From Chryseobacterium camelliae (GTDB taxonomy: Bacteria > Bacteroidota > Bacteroidia > Flavobacteriales > Weeksellaceae): a DNA stretch of 64,000 nucleotides. Made by a program: the position numbers and the translations under genes. The DNA lies in NCBI RefSeq assembly GCF_027920545.1, contig NZ_CP115859.1, positions 3,210,001 to 3,274,000 of the forward strand, written 5' to 3'. This document shows positions 17,199 to 26,340 of the stretch, piece by piece (positions within the stretch are counted from its first letter, which is position 1; each line of letters starts with the position of its first letter). The notes beneath the pieces were generated by a model that did no database searches, had not been told where the DNA came from, and saw only the letters and a list, made by a program, of their open reading frames with translations.

Positions 17199-17885
17199 AT
17201 GGACATTAAAAAAGAATTCAGAGACTTCTCTGTAAAACATTTAGGAAACAACGGTTTGGTAACCGATCAGTATATGGGAATGTTTGGGCCAACAAATCTT
17301 ACTCCGTATATTATGGAAGAAAGAAGATTAAACGTAGCTCAAATGGACGTTTTCTCCCGTCTGATGATGGACAGGATTATCTTCTTGGGAACAGGAATCG
17401 ATGATCAGGTTGCTAATATCGTAACGGCTCAGCTTCTGTTCTTAGAGAGTGCAGATCCTTCAAAAGATATTCAGATTTACATCAATTCTCCCGGAGGAAG
17501 TGTGTACGCAGGATTGGGAATTTATGATACCATGCAGATCATTAAACCGGATGTAGCAACAATCTGTACCGGAATTGCGGCTTCAATGGGGGCTGTATTA
17601 TTGGTTGCCGGTGAAAACGGAAAACGTTCTGCGCTTAAACATTCAAGAGTAATGATTCACCAGCCTTCGGGAGGAGCACAAGGAGTGGCTTCTGATATGG
17701 AAATCAACTTAAGAGAGATGTTGAAGCTGAAAAAAGAATTGTATGATATTATCGCGGAACATTCCGGTCAAACCTATGACTGGGTAGAAAAAGCGTCTGA
17801 CAGAGATTACTGGATGACTTCTGAGGAAGCAAAAGGCTACGGAATGGTAGATGAAGTATTACAGAGAACTAAAGAGAAAAAATAA
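17199..17885 (+). CDS. clpP: ATP-dependent Clp protease proteolytic subunit
   Basis: A 228-residue serine protease subunit. The catalytic residues are visible: Ser129 in GIAASMG and His154 in VMIHQPSGG; the Asp lies in the C-terminal third. INSPGGSVYAGLGIYDTM is the oxyanion-loop region. ClpP forms a double heptamer fed by ClpX or ClpA/C. No clpX or tig lies next to it; a terminator follows, so it is a single-gene transcript. Confidence 0.97.
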   Translation: MDIKKEFRDFSVKHLGNNGLVTDQYMGMFGPTNLTPYIMEERRLNVAQMDVFSRLMMDRIIFLGTGIDDQVANIVTAQLLFLESADPSKDIQIYINSPGGSVYAGLGIYDTMQIIKPDVATICTGIAASMGAVLLVAGENGKRSALKHSRVMIHQPSGGAQGVASDMEINLREMLKLKKELYDIIAEHSGQTYDWVEKASDRDYWMTSEEAKGYGMVDEVLQRTKEKK

Positions 17886-17903
17886 TTTTTCTTTAAAGAA
17901 ATA

Positions 17904-17938
17904 AAAAAAACGCATCAAGATATTTGATGCGTTTTTTT
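17904..17938 (+). terminator. Terminator of clpP
   Basis: AAAACGCATCAA and TTGATGCGTTTT pair perfectly around a GATAT loop, followed by a T-run, beginning about 20 bases after the clpP stop. Confidence 0.9.
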
Positions 17939-17961
17939 ACTAATTATTTATAATTCTTTTT

Positions 17962-18020
17962 AACCACCCCGTCAAAAATTCTTTGAATTTTCGCCACCCC
18001 TCCAGAGGAGGGGAATTTTG
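17962..18020 (+). repeat. Dispersed 60-bp repeat with two hairpins, copy 1
   Basis: This segment starts AACCACCCCGTC and ends CCCCTCCAGAGGAGGGG plus AATTTTG. It is almost identical to 32069-32130. It contains two palindromes: AAAATTC/GAATTT and CCCCTCC/GGAGGGG. No ORF crosses it convincingly. Confidence 0.85.
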
Positions 18021-18123
18021 ATATTCTAAAAACCGGCCGAGTATTTGTTTCCAAGTCTTGAAATAAAAGTTCAGGATAAAAGAAATTTAATATTCCATTC
18101 AACATCAGTTTACAATCATTATT

Positions 18124-18131
18124 TACTTTCG
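18124..18131 (+). promoter_or_regulatory. Candidate -7 box for the phytase-like gene
   Basis: TACTTTCG differs by one base from TAnnTTTG and lies 19 bases before the ATG at 18151, a spacing that gives a short leader. Confidence 0.3.
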
Positions 18132-18150
18132 CATCCAACAAAAGTGAATA

Positions 18151-19413
18151 ATGAAAAAATTCTTATTACTTGTTCTTGCTTGTCTTGCTTTAGTGGCTTG
18201 TAGCAATGATGATAATACAACCAATTCTGATATAGATTATTCTAAACTTCCACAGGAGTTTCCTTTCTCAATATTGAAAACCCTAAATGGAGTAAATATA
18301 ATCAACGGAGGTTTTGGTTCGGGAGCTACGGCACATCCGGCTCAAAAAGAAGAATTCTATGTGATTACCGATCGTGCTCCTAATGTTGCGTATTCGAATG
18401 GAATTAAAATTCTTGTTCCGGATTTTACACCCACTATTATGCATTTTAAAATCAATGCCAGCGGAAATATTGAGGTAATTAAATATATCAAGCTTAAAAA
18501 TCCTTCGGGCCAGCCAATTACAGGTCTTCCAAATCCTGTAGGAATGGGAAGTACGGGAGAGGTTGCTTACGCTGCGGACGGAAGTGTGTTAGGAACTGAT
18601 AATTACGGTTTGGATAGTGAAAGTATTGTTGCAGCAAAAGACGGAACATTTTGGGTTTCTGATGAATACGGTCCCCATATTGTTCATTATAATGCAGATG
18701 GAGTAGAGTTGGAGAGAATCAGTCCGATCGGAGTAAATACAGGGACAAGAAAACTTCCTGCCGTTTTTGCTAAAAGAAGACCTAACAGAGGAATGGAAGG
18801 AATGTGTATGACACCCGATGGAAAAATGTTGGTAGGTACAATGCAATCTACCATGTATGTCCCAACGAAAGCTTTGGCAACGAATACTACTTTAACGAGA
18901 ATTGTAACTTTTGATTTGGCAACAGGCCAAACCAAGCAATATTTATATAAACAAGACGGAGGTGCTTCAGATTCTGTTTGTGATATAACTCCTATCAGCA
19001 ACACTGAATTTTTAGTCATTGAAAGAGACGGGAATTTCGGTTCAGTTGGCGGGCTTAAAAAAGTCTACAGAATCAATCTTTCTAATGCTTCTGATGTTTC
19101 AGGAACGGACTTGACAGCTGTTGACGGAATGAAAATCAACGGAAAAACTCTTGAGCAGTCTACCTGGGATGAAATCAATACGGCAGGATTAAAGCCTGTT
19201 ACGAAAACGTTGGCGGTTGATTTGGTTTCAAAAATTGGTTATGAACACGATAAGTTTGAAGGAATTGTGTATTTAGGTAATAATAAACTGGTTGTTTTTA
19301 ACGATGATGATTTTGGTGTTGCAGATGACGGAGCCGGAAATCCTAAAACAAAAACTCTTCCTAAAACGGGTAAACAGGATAAAGGAACAATGTATATAGT
19401 CGATATTCAATAA
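18151..19413 (+). CDS. Phytase-like (esterase-like) lipoprotein
   Basis: A 420-residue lipoprotein with lipobox LALVACSN (Cys17). The body fits the Phytase-like beta-propeller family (PF13449, 'esterase-like activity of phytase'): GSGATAHPAQKEEFYVITDR near the start, DSESIVAAKDGTFWVSDEYG in the middle, RGMEGMCMTPDGKMLVGTMQ, and KFEGIVYLGNNKLVVFNDDDFG near the end. Biochemical function of this family is poorly defined; a phosphoester or ester hydrolase role at the cell surface is only suggested by the name. It has its own terminator. Confidence 0.85.
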   Translation: MKKFLLLVLACLALVACSNDDNTTNSDIDYSKLPQEFPFSILKTLNGVNIINGGFGSGATAHPAQKEEFYVITDRAPNVAYSNGIKILVPDFTPTIMHFKINASGNIEVIKYIKLKNPSGQPITGLPNPVGMGSTGEVAYAADGSVLGTDNYGLDSESIVAAKDGTFWVSDEYGPHIVHYNADGVELERISPIGVNTGTRKLPAVFAKRRPNRGMEGMCMTPDGKMLVGTMQSTMYVPTKALATNTTLTRIVTFDLATGQTKQYLYKQDGGASDSVCDITPISNTEFLVIERDGNFGSVGGLKKVYRINLSNASDVSGTDLTAVDGMKINGKTLEQSTWDEINTAGLKPVTKTLAVDLVSKIGYEHDKFEGIVYLGNNKLVVFNDDDFGVADDGAGNPKTKTLPKTGKQDKGTMYIVDIQ

Positions 19414-19424
19414 TTAGATTTTTA

Positions 19425-19468
19425 AAAATCAGCGGCATCGAAGATGCCGCTGATTTTGTTTTATTTTT
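19425..19468 (+). terminator. Terminator of the phytase-like gene
   Basis: AAAATCAGCGGCATC pairs perfectly with GATGCCGCTGATTTT around a GAA loop (19425-19457), followed by a T-rich tail. Confidence 0.9.
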
Positions 19469-19499
19469 TAATAATCTCAAAGATTATATATGCTTATTA

Positions 19500-19651
19500 A
19501 ACGCAATTTTTTATTACCTAAATCCACACTTTTAATCAGCGAAGGGAAATAAATTCGCTATGCGAAGCTTGATATATAGCTTCATCAAATCAACCTGCTG
19601 ATTATTCTCAGCTCACTTAAATTAGCAGTCATTATATTAAAGCTTTGCGTT
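19500..19651 (+). repeat. MITE-like intergenic element A, copy 1
   Basis: About 152 bases bounded by AACGCAA and TTGCGTT. The interior (GGAAATAAATTCGCTATGCG, then GAAGC and later CAACCTGCTGATT) aligns with the 150-base element at 57741-57890. No ORF is present. The short terminal inverted repeats and similar lengths are typical of a non-autonomous mobile repeat. Confidence 0.65.
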
Positions 19652-19720
19652 AAAAAACATCAGCATAATCTGTCAAATTCACAAGAATGGAATTTTAAAC
19701 GCGAACTCTTTATGAGGAAC

Positions 19721-19749
19721 AAAAAAAGATCGTCTTTTGGACGATCTTT
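19721..19749 (-). terminator. Terminator of the tpiA operon
   Basis: On the minus strand AAAGATCGTC pairs with GACGATCTTT around a short loop, then a T-run. It lies 20 bases after the tpiA stop. Confidence 0.9.
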
Positions 19750-19769
19750 ATATCATATTTTATTCAAAA

Positions 19770-20528
19770 CTAATTGAAAGCCTCAATGATTTTAGAGAAA
19801 TCCTCTAATTTCAAAGCAGCCCCGCCAATAAGACCCCCGTCGATATCAGGCTGAGAGAAAATTTCTTTTGCATTATCCGGTTTTACAGAACCTCCGTAAA
19901 GGATAGATACTTCATCTGCAACTTCCTGTCCGTATTTTGCAGCAATAATTCCTCTGATGTAAGCATGGATTTCCTGTGCCTGTTCAGGGGTAGCTGTTTC
20001 TCCGGTTCCGATTGCCCAAACCGGTTCGTAAGCGATCACTACTTTTTTAATTTCTTCTGCAGAAAGGGTGAAAAGAGCAACTTCTGTCTGGTTTTTTACC
20101 ACTTCAAAATGTTGTCCCGCTTTTCTTTGCTCCAAAGTTTCACCATTACAGTAAACAGGAATTAAACCTTTGTCTAAAGCTAGTTTCACTTTTCTGTTGC
20201 AGTGAGAATCTGTTTCACCGTGGTATTGTCTTCTTTCAGAATGTCCGATCAAAGAGCCTGTTGCATCAATAGATTCAAGCATGTCCGCAGCAATTTCTCC
20301 GGTGTAAGCTCCGCTTTCGTGCTCACTCATATCCTGAGAAAACACTCCGATTTCATCTTTTTCGAAGATATCTTTTGCCATCATTAAATACAATGCAGGA
20401 GGAGCGATCCAAACTTCGCAGTTGGTCGCATTATTGTTTTTATATTCCAGCAATTGAGTCATTAATTGTTGAGCATCAATTACATTTTTGTTCATTTTCC
20501 AGTTTCCTGCAACTATTTTTCTTCTCAT
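19770..20528 (-). CDS. tpiA: Triosephosphate isomerase
   Basis: A 252-residue TIM barrel interconverting dihydroxyacetone phosphate and glyceraldehyde 3-phosphate. The active-site residues are present: Asn9 and Lys11 in GNWKMN, His96 in IGHSERR, Glu168 in AYEPVWAIGTG, and phosphate-binding YGGSVKPDN and GGLIGGAAL. It is last in a leftward group with TerB-like, MauE/DoxX and DUF1599 genes, a synteny I recall as common in Bacteroidota. Confidence 0.98.
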   Translation of the reverse strand: MRRKIVAGNWKMNKNVIDAQQLMTQLLEYKNNNATNCEVWIAPPALYLMMAKDIFEKDEIGVFSQDMSEHESGAYTGEIAADMLESIDATGSLIGHSERRQYHGETDSHCNRKVKLALDKGLIPVYCNGETLEQRKAGQHFEVVKNQTEVALFTLSAEEIKKVVIAYEPVWAIGTGETATPEQAQEIHAYIRGIIAAKYGQEVADEVSILYGGSVKPDNAKEIFSQPDIDGGLIGGAALKLEDFSKIIEAFN

Positions 20529-20607
20529 AGTTTTTTATTTTAAAAGTTAGATTGTTAGAGGTTAGAAGTTAATGTTTATAGCTAACTTGTACACTCTAAT
20601 TTCTCAA

Positions 20608-20958
20608 TTAATTAATATTCCATAAGTTTTTTAAAAGCTTGTAATATAGGTGTTCTTCGTCAGTTACTATATTGTCGGCTTTTATCAATGATTTTGCAAA
20701 TTGTACAAATTTTTCACGTTCATCCTGTGTTGAATCGTCATGAAAACAACGTGCGTGAAACTCAAAATGATCTTTCCATTCTTCGGGCTGTAGAAGAGCC
20801 AGGGTTTCCAGTTCGTTGTCAAGATTCATTCTGAAGGGGAACTCGTCCGCCAGATACTGTTGAATAAGCATTCCTTCTTCTGGGGCAAATTCTCCGTCTA
20901 CAGAGGAAAGTATCATTAGCAAGTGATACCCCGCAATAGGTTTATTTGATTTTTGCAT
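20608..20958 (-). CDS. TerB-like domain protein
   Basis: A 116-residue acidic, helical, cytoplasmic protein. The segment AGYHLLMILSSVDGEFAPEEGMLIQQYL resembles the TerB fold (DG-E metal-like site after the first helix), and VTDEEHLYYKLLKNLW a second helical repeat. TerB-like proteins occur in stress and membrane-associated systems, but no specific role is known here. It lies between the MauE/DoxX gene and tpiA with short gaps, so probably co-transcribed. Confidence 0.7.
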   Translation of the reverse strand: MQKSNKPIAGYHLLMILSSVDGEFAPEEGMLIQQYLADEFPFRMNLDNELETLALLQPEEWKDHFEFHARCFHDDSTQDEREKFVQFAKSLIKADNIVTDEEHLYYKLLKNLWNIN

Positions 20959-21001
20959 TCTTAAATGTTAGTTTTAGTGTTTATCGATTGTCCTGAACCG
21001 A

Positions 21002-22114
21002 TTACTTTACATAATCTTTTGCAGGCTGTTTGTCTATAATTTTTCCGTTTTGAAGAATCAATACAAAAGGATTGCTTCTCGCAATGGTTTTAATGGCTGT
21101 TCCGTCCATCATGGCATTGGGAATGGTTTTGAAAGTCGTTGCAATTGTTGAAACTCCGTATACCACCTTTGCTCCCTGCGTTTTTACTTTTGCTTCTACT
21201 TGCTTTAATAATTCCGGTGAAACATCTTTTGGATGATAAGAAAATACCAAAACAGCTTTTGGAGCATTGATTATTTCTTCGGTAAGTTCAAGACCGGTAG
21301 GATCTTCAATTTTAAACTTTACGATTTCAGACTTATAGCCTTCTTTTATCAAAACAGATTCGTTTTTGCCTTCTTCAATTTTCCATGGTGAACCTTCTGC
21401 CCAATATTTGGTTTCTTTAATATAATCGTCCTGATTTACCTTTAAAACTTCTCCCGTTTTCTGGTTTTTCAGGGTGTAGAAAGTTTTGTATTCCGAAGGA
21501 TTTTTGTTGATTTTTTGTTTTTCAGCTTTGATATCGGTTCCTATTTTGTAATCACGGAAATCAATAAGAGGTTCATGAACAATGCCATGAGTACCAACCA
21601 GGATCATTACGATAGAAAATACTCCCAGAAGAATATATTTGAATTTATTGGAAGGTGCTTTTTCAGAACTGAAGCTGTATGTGTCCTTCTTCTTAAATTC
21701 TTTTCTGTATAAGATGAATACGAGAATTAACCCGATTAAAAGGACAATGTCTTTAATGAAGCTTTGCCACGGAGTAAATTTAATGGCATCCCCGAAACAT
21801 CCGCAATCGGTTACCACATTGAAGTAAGCGGAATAAAAAGTAAGGAATCCAAAGAAAATACAAAGGGCAATTAATGCTGAAAGCGTGAATTTTAGTTTCA
21901 ATTTAAGCAAAAGCATAAAACCTAATAAAAGCTCTAAAACTACCACGATAACAGAGAAAAGCAATGCAAATTTCTCAAAAAACGGCATGTTGAAAACAGA
22001 AGGCGAGAAATATTCTTCCATTTTGAAAGAAAAGCCCACTAAATCAACAGCTTTTACAAAGCCGGAAAGAATAAAAATAACGGCAATAACGAAGCGTAAT
22101 AAAGCTTTTAACAT
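21002..22114 (-). CDS. BT_3928-family MauE/DoxX-like membrane protein
   Basis: A 370-residue protein. Residues 1-135 form a four-helix DoxX/MauE-type membrane domain with a cysteine motif TDCGCFGDA near residue 103; a fifth helix follows around 155-175. The C-terminal ~190 residues are soluble and probably periplasmic; APKAVLVFSYHPKDVSPELL and the end NPFVLILQNGKIIDKQ look like a thioredoxin-type fold lacking a CxxC. The CGC motif suggests a disulfide/quinone redox role, but this is inferred from MauE. The gene starts 1 base after the DUF1599 stop. Confidence 0.85.
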   Translation of the reverse strand: MLKALLRFVIAVIFILSGFVKAVDLVGFSFKMEEYFSPSVFNMPFFEKFALLFSVIVVVLELLLGFMLLLKLKLKFTLSALIALCIFFGFLTFYSAYFNVVTDCGCFGDAIKFTPWQSFIKDIVLLIGLILVFILYRKEFKKKDTYSFSSEKAPSNKFKYILLGVFSIVMILVGTHGIVHEPLIDFRDYKIGTDIKAEKQKINKNPSEYKTFYTLKNQKTGEVLKVNQDDYIKETKYWAEGSPWKIEEGKNESVLIKEGYKSEIVKFKIEDPTGLELTEEIINAPKAVLVFSYHPKDVSPELLKQVEAKVKTQGAKVVYGVSTIATTFKTIPNAMMDGTAIKTIARSNPFVLILQNGKIIDKQPAKDYVK

Positions 22115-22115
22115 A

Positions 22116-22682
22116 TTAAATAATTTTTGGTTGGGTTGTTTCTTCTTTTTCAGAGAATTTGATCAGGCAGAAGACTGCGTAGTTCAGCATATCAAAATAA
22201 TTGGCATCCAAGCCTTCGGAAACAATCGTCTTTCCCAGGTTGTCTTCAATCTGTTTCGTTCTTAGCACTTTTTGATAAATTAGATCTGTGATGGAAGAAA
22301 TTCTCATATCTCTCCAGGCTTCCCCGTAATCATGGTTTTTTCTTTCCATCAAAGCTTTCGCTTCGTTAGCATATTTATCATAAAGACCTAAAATTTCGTC
22401 CTTATTTTCGCTAAAATCATTGGCAAGACCTTTTTCAAGCTGAATAAGCCCGATAATCGAATAGTTGACAATCGCAATAAATTCGTCTTCTTCACTTTCA
22501 TCCACCATTTTCTTATCGGTCATTTGTAAAGTACGGATTCTGTTGACTTTAATGTAAATCTGGTCCGTAATGGAGCTTGGTCTTAGTACTCTCCAAGCTG
22601 CGCCGTAATCCTGTAGTTTTTTACCAAACAAATCACGACACTGACTGATAATTTTTTCGAATTGTATTGAGGTCTTTAGCAT
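22116..22682 (-). CDS. DUF1599 domain protein with internal duplication
   Basis: A 188-residue cytoplasmic protein of unknown function (DUF1599). It contains two copies of one motif: DYGAAWRVLRPSSITDQIY (about residues 25-43) and DYGEAWRDMRISSITDLIY (about 117-135), so it arose by tandem duplication. The DYG-AWR pattern is diagnostic for the family. It is the first gene of the leftward operon and is divergent from folP, sharing a 105-base intergenic region. Confidence 0.9.
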   Translation of the reverse strand: MLKTSIQFEKIISQCRDLFGKKLQDYGAAWRVLRPSSITDQIYIKVNRIRTLQMTDKKMVDESEEDEFIAIVNYSIIGLIQLEKGLANDFSENKDEILGLYDKYANEAKALMERKNHDYGEAWRDMRISSITDLIYQKVLRTKQIEDNLGKTIVSEGLDANYFDMLNYAVFCLIKFSEKEETTQPKII

Positions 22683-22782
22683 AAATTCTCTTAATCTTTC
22701 AAAGATACAAAATAGGTTTTAGGTAGCAGGAATGAGGACTTAGTTTTTTAGCCGGAAGTTAGAGAGAGAAGCCGGAAGTTAG

Positions 22783-22790
22783 TATTTTTG
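22783..22790 (+). promoter_or_regulatory. Candidate -7 box for folP
   Basis: TATTTTTG matches TAnnTTTG exactly and lies 3 bases before the ATG at 22794, so the transcript may be leaderless. A direct repeat GCCGGAAGTTAG (22751-22762 and 22771-22782) lies immediately upstream and could be a regulator site. Confidence 0.4.
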
Positions 22791-22793
22791 TAT

Positions 22794-23639
22794 ATGCAAA
22801 ATAATTCATCACCTCTTAATTTTCATTCATTGAACTGTAACGGAAGAATTGTAAATCTATCCTTACCAAAAATCATGGGAATTCTGAATCTTACTCCTGA
22901 TTCTTTTTCGGATGGCGGAAGATTCAATAATGAAAAAGCTGCATTACAGCATGCGGAACAATTGCTGAAAGAAGGAGCTGAAATGATTGATATTGGTCCG
23001 CAGTCAACGCGTCCGAATGCAGAATTTCTAAGCAGTGAAGAAGAGGTGGCAAGAATTGGAAGGGTGATTTCTCTCCTGAAGAAAGAGTTTCCCGAAGCCC
23101 TGATTTCTTTAGATACCTTTTATGCCGAAACCGTGAAATTCGGCTACAATGAAGGGATTGATCTCATTAATGATATTTCCGGAGGTCAATTTGACGAAAA
23201 AATGTTTGAGACGGCTGCCGAAACCCGGCTTCCGTATATTTTGATGCATGTGAATCCTTCGTATGAAACCATGCATGACAAAATACATTTTGAGGATATT
23301 ACCGTGTCTGTTAATCGGTATTTTTCTGAAAAAACAAAGGAATTATTGGAAAAAGGAGTAAGCGATATTATTTTGGATCCCGGTTTTGGATTTGGAAAAA
23401 CAGTAGAAGATCAGATGAAAATGATTGATGAGGTACACTATCTCGGATTCGACAAATTTCCTCTGCTTATTGGAATTTCAAGGAAATCATTTATTTATAA
23501 ACCGTTAGGAAAATCTCCTTTAGACATCAATGAAGAAACACAGGAACTTCATATGAAAGTGCTGGAAAAAGGTGTTAAAATTCTTCGTGTGCATGATGTT
23601 GCAGAAGCTAAAAAAACGGTTGAAGCGTTTTTGAAATAA
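22794..23639 (+). CDS. folP: Dihydropteroate synthase
   Basis: A 281-residue enzyme joining p-aminobenzoate to hydroxymethyl-dihydropterin pyrophosphate in folate synthesis; target of sulfonamides. Signature motifs: MGILNLTPDSFSDGGRF, EMIDIGPQSTRPNA, DISGG, and ILDPGFGFGKTVEDQ. I chose the ATG at 22794; an upstream in-frame TTG at 22788 would add only two residues and overlaps the -7 box. Length is normal. Confidence 0.97.
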   Translation: MQNNSSPLNFHSLNCNGRIVNLSLPKIMGILNLTPDSFSDGGRFNNEKAALQHAEQLLKEGAEMIDIGPQSTRPNAEFLSSEEEVARIGRVISLLKKEFPEALISLDTFYAETVKFGYNEGIDLINDISGGQFDEKMFETAAETRLPYILMHVNPSYETMHDKIHFEDITVSVNRYFSEKTKELLEKGVSDIILDPGFGFGKTVEDQMKMIDEVHYLGFDKFPLLIGISRKSFIYKPLGKSPLDINEETQELHMKVLEKGVKILRVHDVAEAKKTVEAFLK

Positions 23640-23660
23640 AGATGGGAGTAATGTACGGAA

Positions 23661-23736
23661 TGTCATTCTGAATGAAGCGAAGTGTAGTGAAGAATCTGTT
23701 TAATATTCGAGAGATTCTTCCTTCGTCAGAATGACA
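23661..23736. repeat. REP-like inverted repeat between convergent genes
   Basis: TGTCATTCTGA (23661-23671) pairs with TCAGAATGACA (23726-23736); inside, GAAGAATCT and AGATTCTTC also pair, giving a long imperfect hairpin. It lies between the convergent folP and DUF5686-linked gene and may end transcription from both sides. Related copies are at 42385-42665, with single arms at 12116 and 31879. Confidence 0.8.
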
Positions 23737-23753
23737 CTCTACACTACCTTATT

Positions 23754-23990
23754 TTAATTCAAATTTGCCAGTTTATCAGCAAACTGCTTTGAAAATTCTG
23801 TTCTGTCTTCTTCCATTTTTTCTTTTGTTGAAGGAAGAATATAATTGAAAAGAATTTTATCTTCATGATCCAGGAAAATAATTTCTTTTTCGTTACCATC
23901 GATCATTTGGGCGAAAATTTCCCACATTGAGGTGTCTTTTAATTTTAATAATTCGAAAAACTGATCTGCTTTTATTTCTATTTTCTGCAT
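23754..23990 (-). CDS. Small hypothetical protein
   Basis: A 78-residue acidic, helix-rich cytoplasmic protein without signal peptide or TM segment. No family recognised. It starts 9 bases after the stop of the DUF5686 gene, so it is probably co-transcribed. Its regular length and clean start support a real gene. Confidence 0.65.
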   Translation of the reverse strand: MQKIEIKADQFFELLKLKDTSMWEIFAQMIDGNEKEIIFLDHEDKILFNYILPSTKEKMEEDRTEFSKQFADKLANLN

Positions 23991-23999
23991 AGGCTGATT

Positions 24000-26192
24000 T
24001 TAAAATTCTAATAGTTTGAGTTTAAATTGTATCGCAAAGTTTTGCTTAAAATTCGATGTCGTATAATACCCGACTCTGTAAAATAATCCTAAATTAAAAT
24101 AACTGGAAAGAAAATTACTCCATTCTACACCCACTTCCTGATATAATCTGTTCAGGGTTTTGTATCTGAAATCATGATATTCCGGATGTGCCATATCACC
24201 AATCGTTCCGCGCAATACAAGATCGAAGCTGGAAATATTCTGTCCGATGCTTTTAAAATACCAGGGAAGTTTGTGGGTAAGGTAATAGGCAAAAAATTTA
24301 TCATTATAATATTTTCCACCTTCCAGTGTGGCAAAACCAAGGTAGGAAGTAAGGTTAAAATTGAAATCGTTTCTCGGTGAAGCCAATCCGTTCATCGTAA
24401 AGTTTTTCCAGATAGGAGCGCCACCAAATACCATTCCTCCATATAATCTGAGACCTGTTGTTCCCAGTATGGTCTTCAAGTTGTAGAGAAAAAGAAGATC
24501 AAAACGGGAATAATTAAGATCTCCTCCCAACGCTTTGTAGCTTTGTTCATAATTTAGATAAAACTCAGGAAACTTCTGATCCAGTAAAGATTTTCCTTGC
24601 GGAGTCATAATGTTGGTAGAGTTCGGAGAATATTTTAGGGTAACCAACGTGTTGAAATTGTCAAAAGCAGCCCCTCTATCTCTGAAATCATAATCAAACA
24701 TAGCTTCTTCTGAATTTCTTCTTACCGTTGAAACCAAAGTCAATGCATTGGTCAGGTCATTCGTGTAAGAGGCGGAAACACCTTTAAACTGAAAATATCT
24801 GCTGTTATTAAGATTGTTACCATAATTTGAGGTCCTCATTTTGAAACTCCAAAGTTTTCGGTAGAATTCTCCGGAAGCCGTCACATCATCATAATGTTCA
24901 ATACGGAAAAACGAATTCTTTTCCAGAGAAGTTTTAATATCTAATCCGATTCCGTATTTCCAGTGATCATCTTTAAAACCATAAGCAAAATAGTAATCGG
25001 GAGAGAAATAAGGATTGAAGTTTTCATTAAGCTTTGCCTTTAATCCCACTCTGAATCCTTCATAAGCGTTGTAGTTTACAATTTCATCCAAGGCAAAATC
25101 AAAACTTCCTACTCTAATCTGTCCGTTTAATAATCCTGATAAAATCTGGGCTTTATTATCAATATTATATACCTTTCCAAGGCTGTCTATAGTGGCGTAA
25201 GTATTCTTTTCTCTTACCGTTAAAGGATCTGTCCGGTATTGGTTTAAGGTTTTTCCGTCCGCATTTTTTACGGTAAAAGTATATCCCTTGAAGCTACTTC
25301 TGTTTTGTTCGATAGGCGACTGGAAATCGAAATATCTTGAAGTAAGAAAAGCATACGTTCCGAAACTCTTTTTATTCTTTTTTTCGTGTTTTTCTCTGTT
25401 TTCCTCTTCCAGTACCATATTGCTCATTTTCAGTTTCACGGTTTCCTGAGCCAAAAACCATTTGTTGTTGTAGAAAAACCATGTACTGGTAATGATTCCG
25501 TCGTTTTTATTTTTACTGAAATTTTCAATTTTTTTAATGCCGTAGGTGTCAGTGTCGATGTATATGGCGCCGTTATATTTCCTTTTTTTATCGTTTTTCT
25601 TGTAATTCACTTCCCTGAAACGGATGACAAAATTTTTTCTTCCGTCCATTTCAATGGTATCGGTAAGAAAAAAACGATAAAGCCTTCTATTTTCGTACTT
25701 TACCTGATCCGGAACTACATCTCTGTTGCTTTGCTGAAGGGCAAGCATTTCGTAAATAGGCTGTTTCAGACCGGAAATTCTGTTATCCAGAATATTGATC
25801 TTCTCACCGTATTTTTTTGAGTATAAAAATTCCTGAGCCCTTTCCCAGAGAAAGAGCTTGCTTTTTGAAAATATTTGTCTGGCTGTAATGTTGTTAAGAG
25901 AATCTTTTGCTCTTTTCTTTTTAAAAAGGGTAGTGTTGTCGAAAATTTTTTTAAACTGGGAAATACTGTCTTCGTCAATATCTAAAGAAACTTTTTCGTA
26001 GGATTTATAAGAATAGGAATCCAGTGTTTTGGGAGAATTTTCTTTAAAAAGTGCATTTACTTTTTTTAAAATTTCCAGGGCTCTCGGATCACTTTTGTCT
26101 TCTATGATTACGGTTTCAATGGAGGTAATTTTTGATTGTGAATAACCAAAAACATACATGCAAACACATAGAAACACTAAAAATCTTTTCAT
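24000..26192 (-). CDS. DUF5686 outer-membrane protein (short paralogue)
   Basis: A 730-residue exported protein with signal peptide MKRFLVFLCVCMYVFGYSQS. The N-terminal region starts directly with SDPRALEILKKVNALFKENS, the conserved start of the DUF5686 body; the carboxypeptidase-regulatory-like domain found in the neighbouring paralogue is missing. The C-terminal half is rich in alternating aromatic strands and ends NFAIQFKLKLLEF, like an outer-membrane barrel. Function of DUF5686 is unknown. It is about 340 bases downstream of its paralogue, separated by a MITE-like element and a terminator, so it is a separate transcript. Confidence 0.88.
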   Translation of the reverse strand: MKRFLVFLCVCMYVFGYSQSKITSIETVIIEDKSDPRALEILKKVNALFKENSPKTLDSYSYKSYEKVSLDIDEDSISQFKKIFDNTTLFKKKRAKDSLNNITARQIFSKSKLFLWERAQEFLYSKKYGEKINILDNRISGLKQPIYEMLALQQSNRDVVPDQVKYENRRLYRFFLTDTIEMDGRKNFVIRFREVNYKKNDKKRKYNGAIYIDTDTYGIKKIENFSKNKNDGIITSTWFFYNNKWFLAQETVKLKMSNMVLEEENREKHEKKNKKSFGTYAFLTSRYFDFQSPIEQNRSSFKGYTFTVKNADGKTLNQYRTDPLTVREKNTYATIDSLGKVYNIDNKAQILSGLLNGQIRVGSFDFALDEIVNYNAYEGFRVGLKAKLNENFNPYFSPDYYFAYGFKDDHWKYGIGLDIKTSLEKNSFFRIEHYDDVTASGEFYRKLWSFKMRTSNYGNNLNNSRYFQFKGVSASYTNDLTNALTLVSTVRRNSEEAMFDYDFRDRGAAFDNFNTLVTLKYSPNSTNIMTPQGKSLLDQKFPEFYLNYEQSYKALGGDLNYSRFDLLFLYNLKTILGTTGLRLYGGMVFGGAPIWKNFTMNGLASPRNDFNFNLTSYLGFATLEGGKYYNDKFFAYYLTHKLPWYFKSIGQNISSFDLVLRGTIGDMAHPEYHDFRYKTLNRLYQEVGVEWSNFLSSYFNLGLFYRVGYYTTSNFKQNFAIQFKLKLLEF

Positions 26193-26340
26193 AAAAAACT
26201 TTTCAAAATTAATAATATTTATTGTTCTGGAAAAGTTTTGTTAATTGATATTAACACCATAAAATGAGTTAATTTTTCTATAATAAACAACCTCATTTTT
26301 CTGCTCATTTTTTAGTAATCATTAAATATGCAAAATATTT

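Noticed and set aside
22788..22793. TTG start for folP two codons upstream
   Set aside because: ATG at 22794 is better and the TTG overlaps a -7 promoter box.
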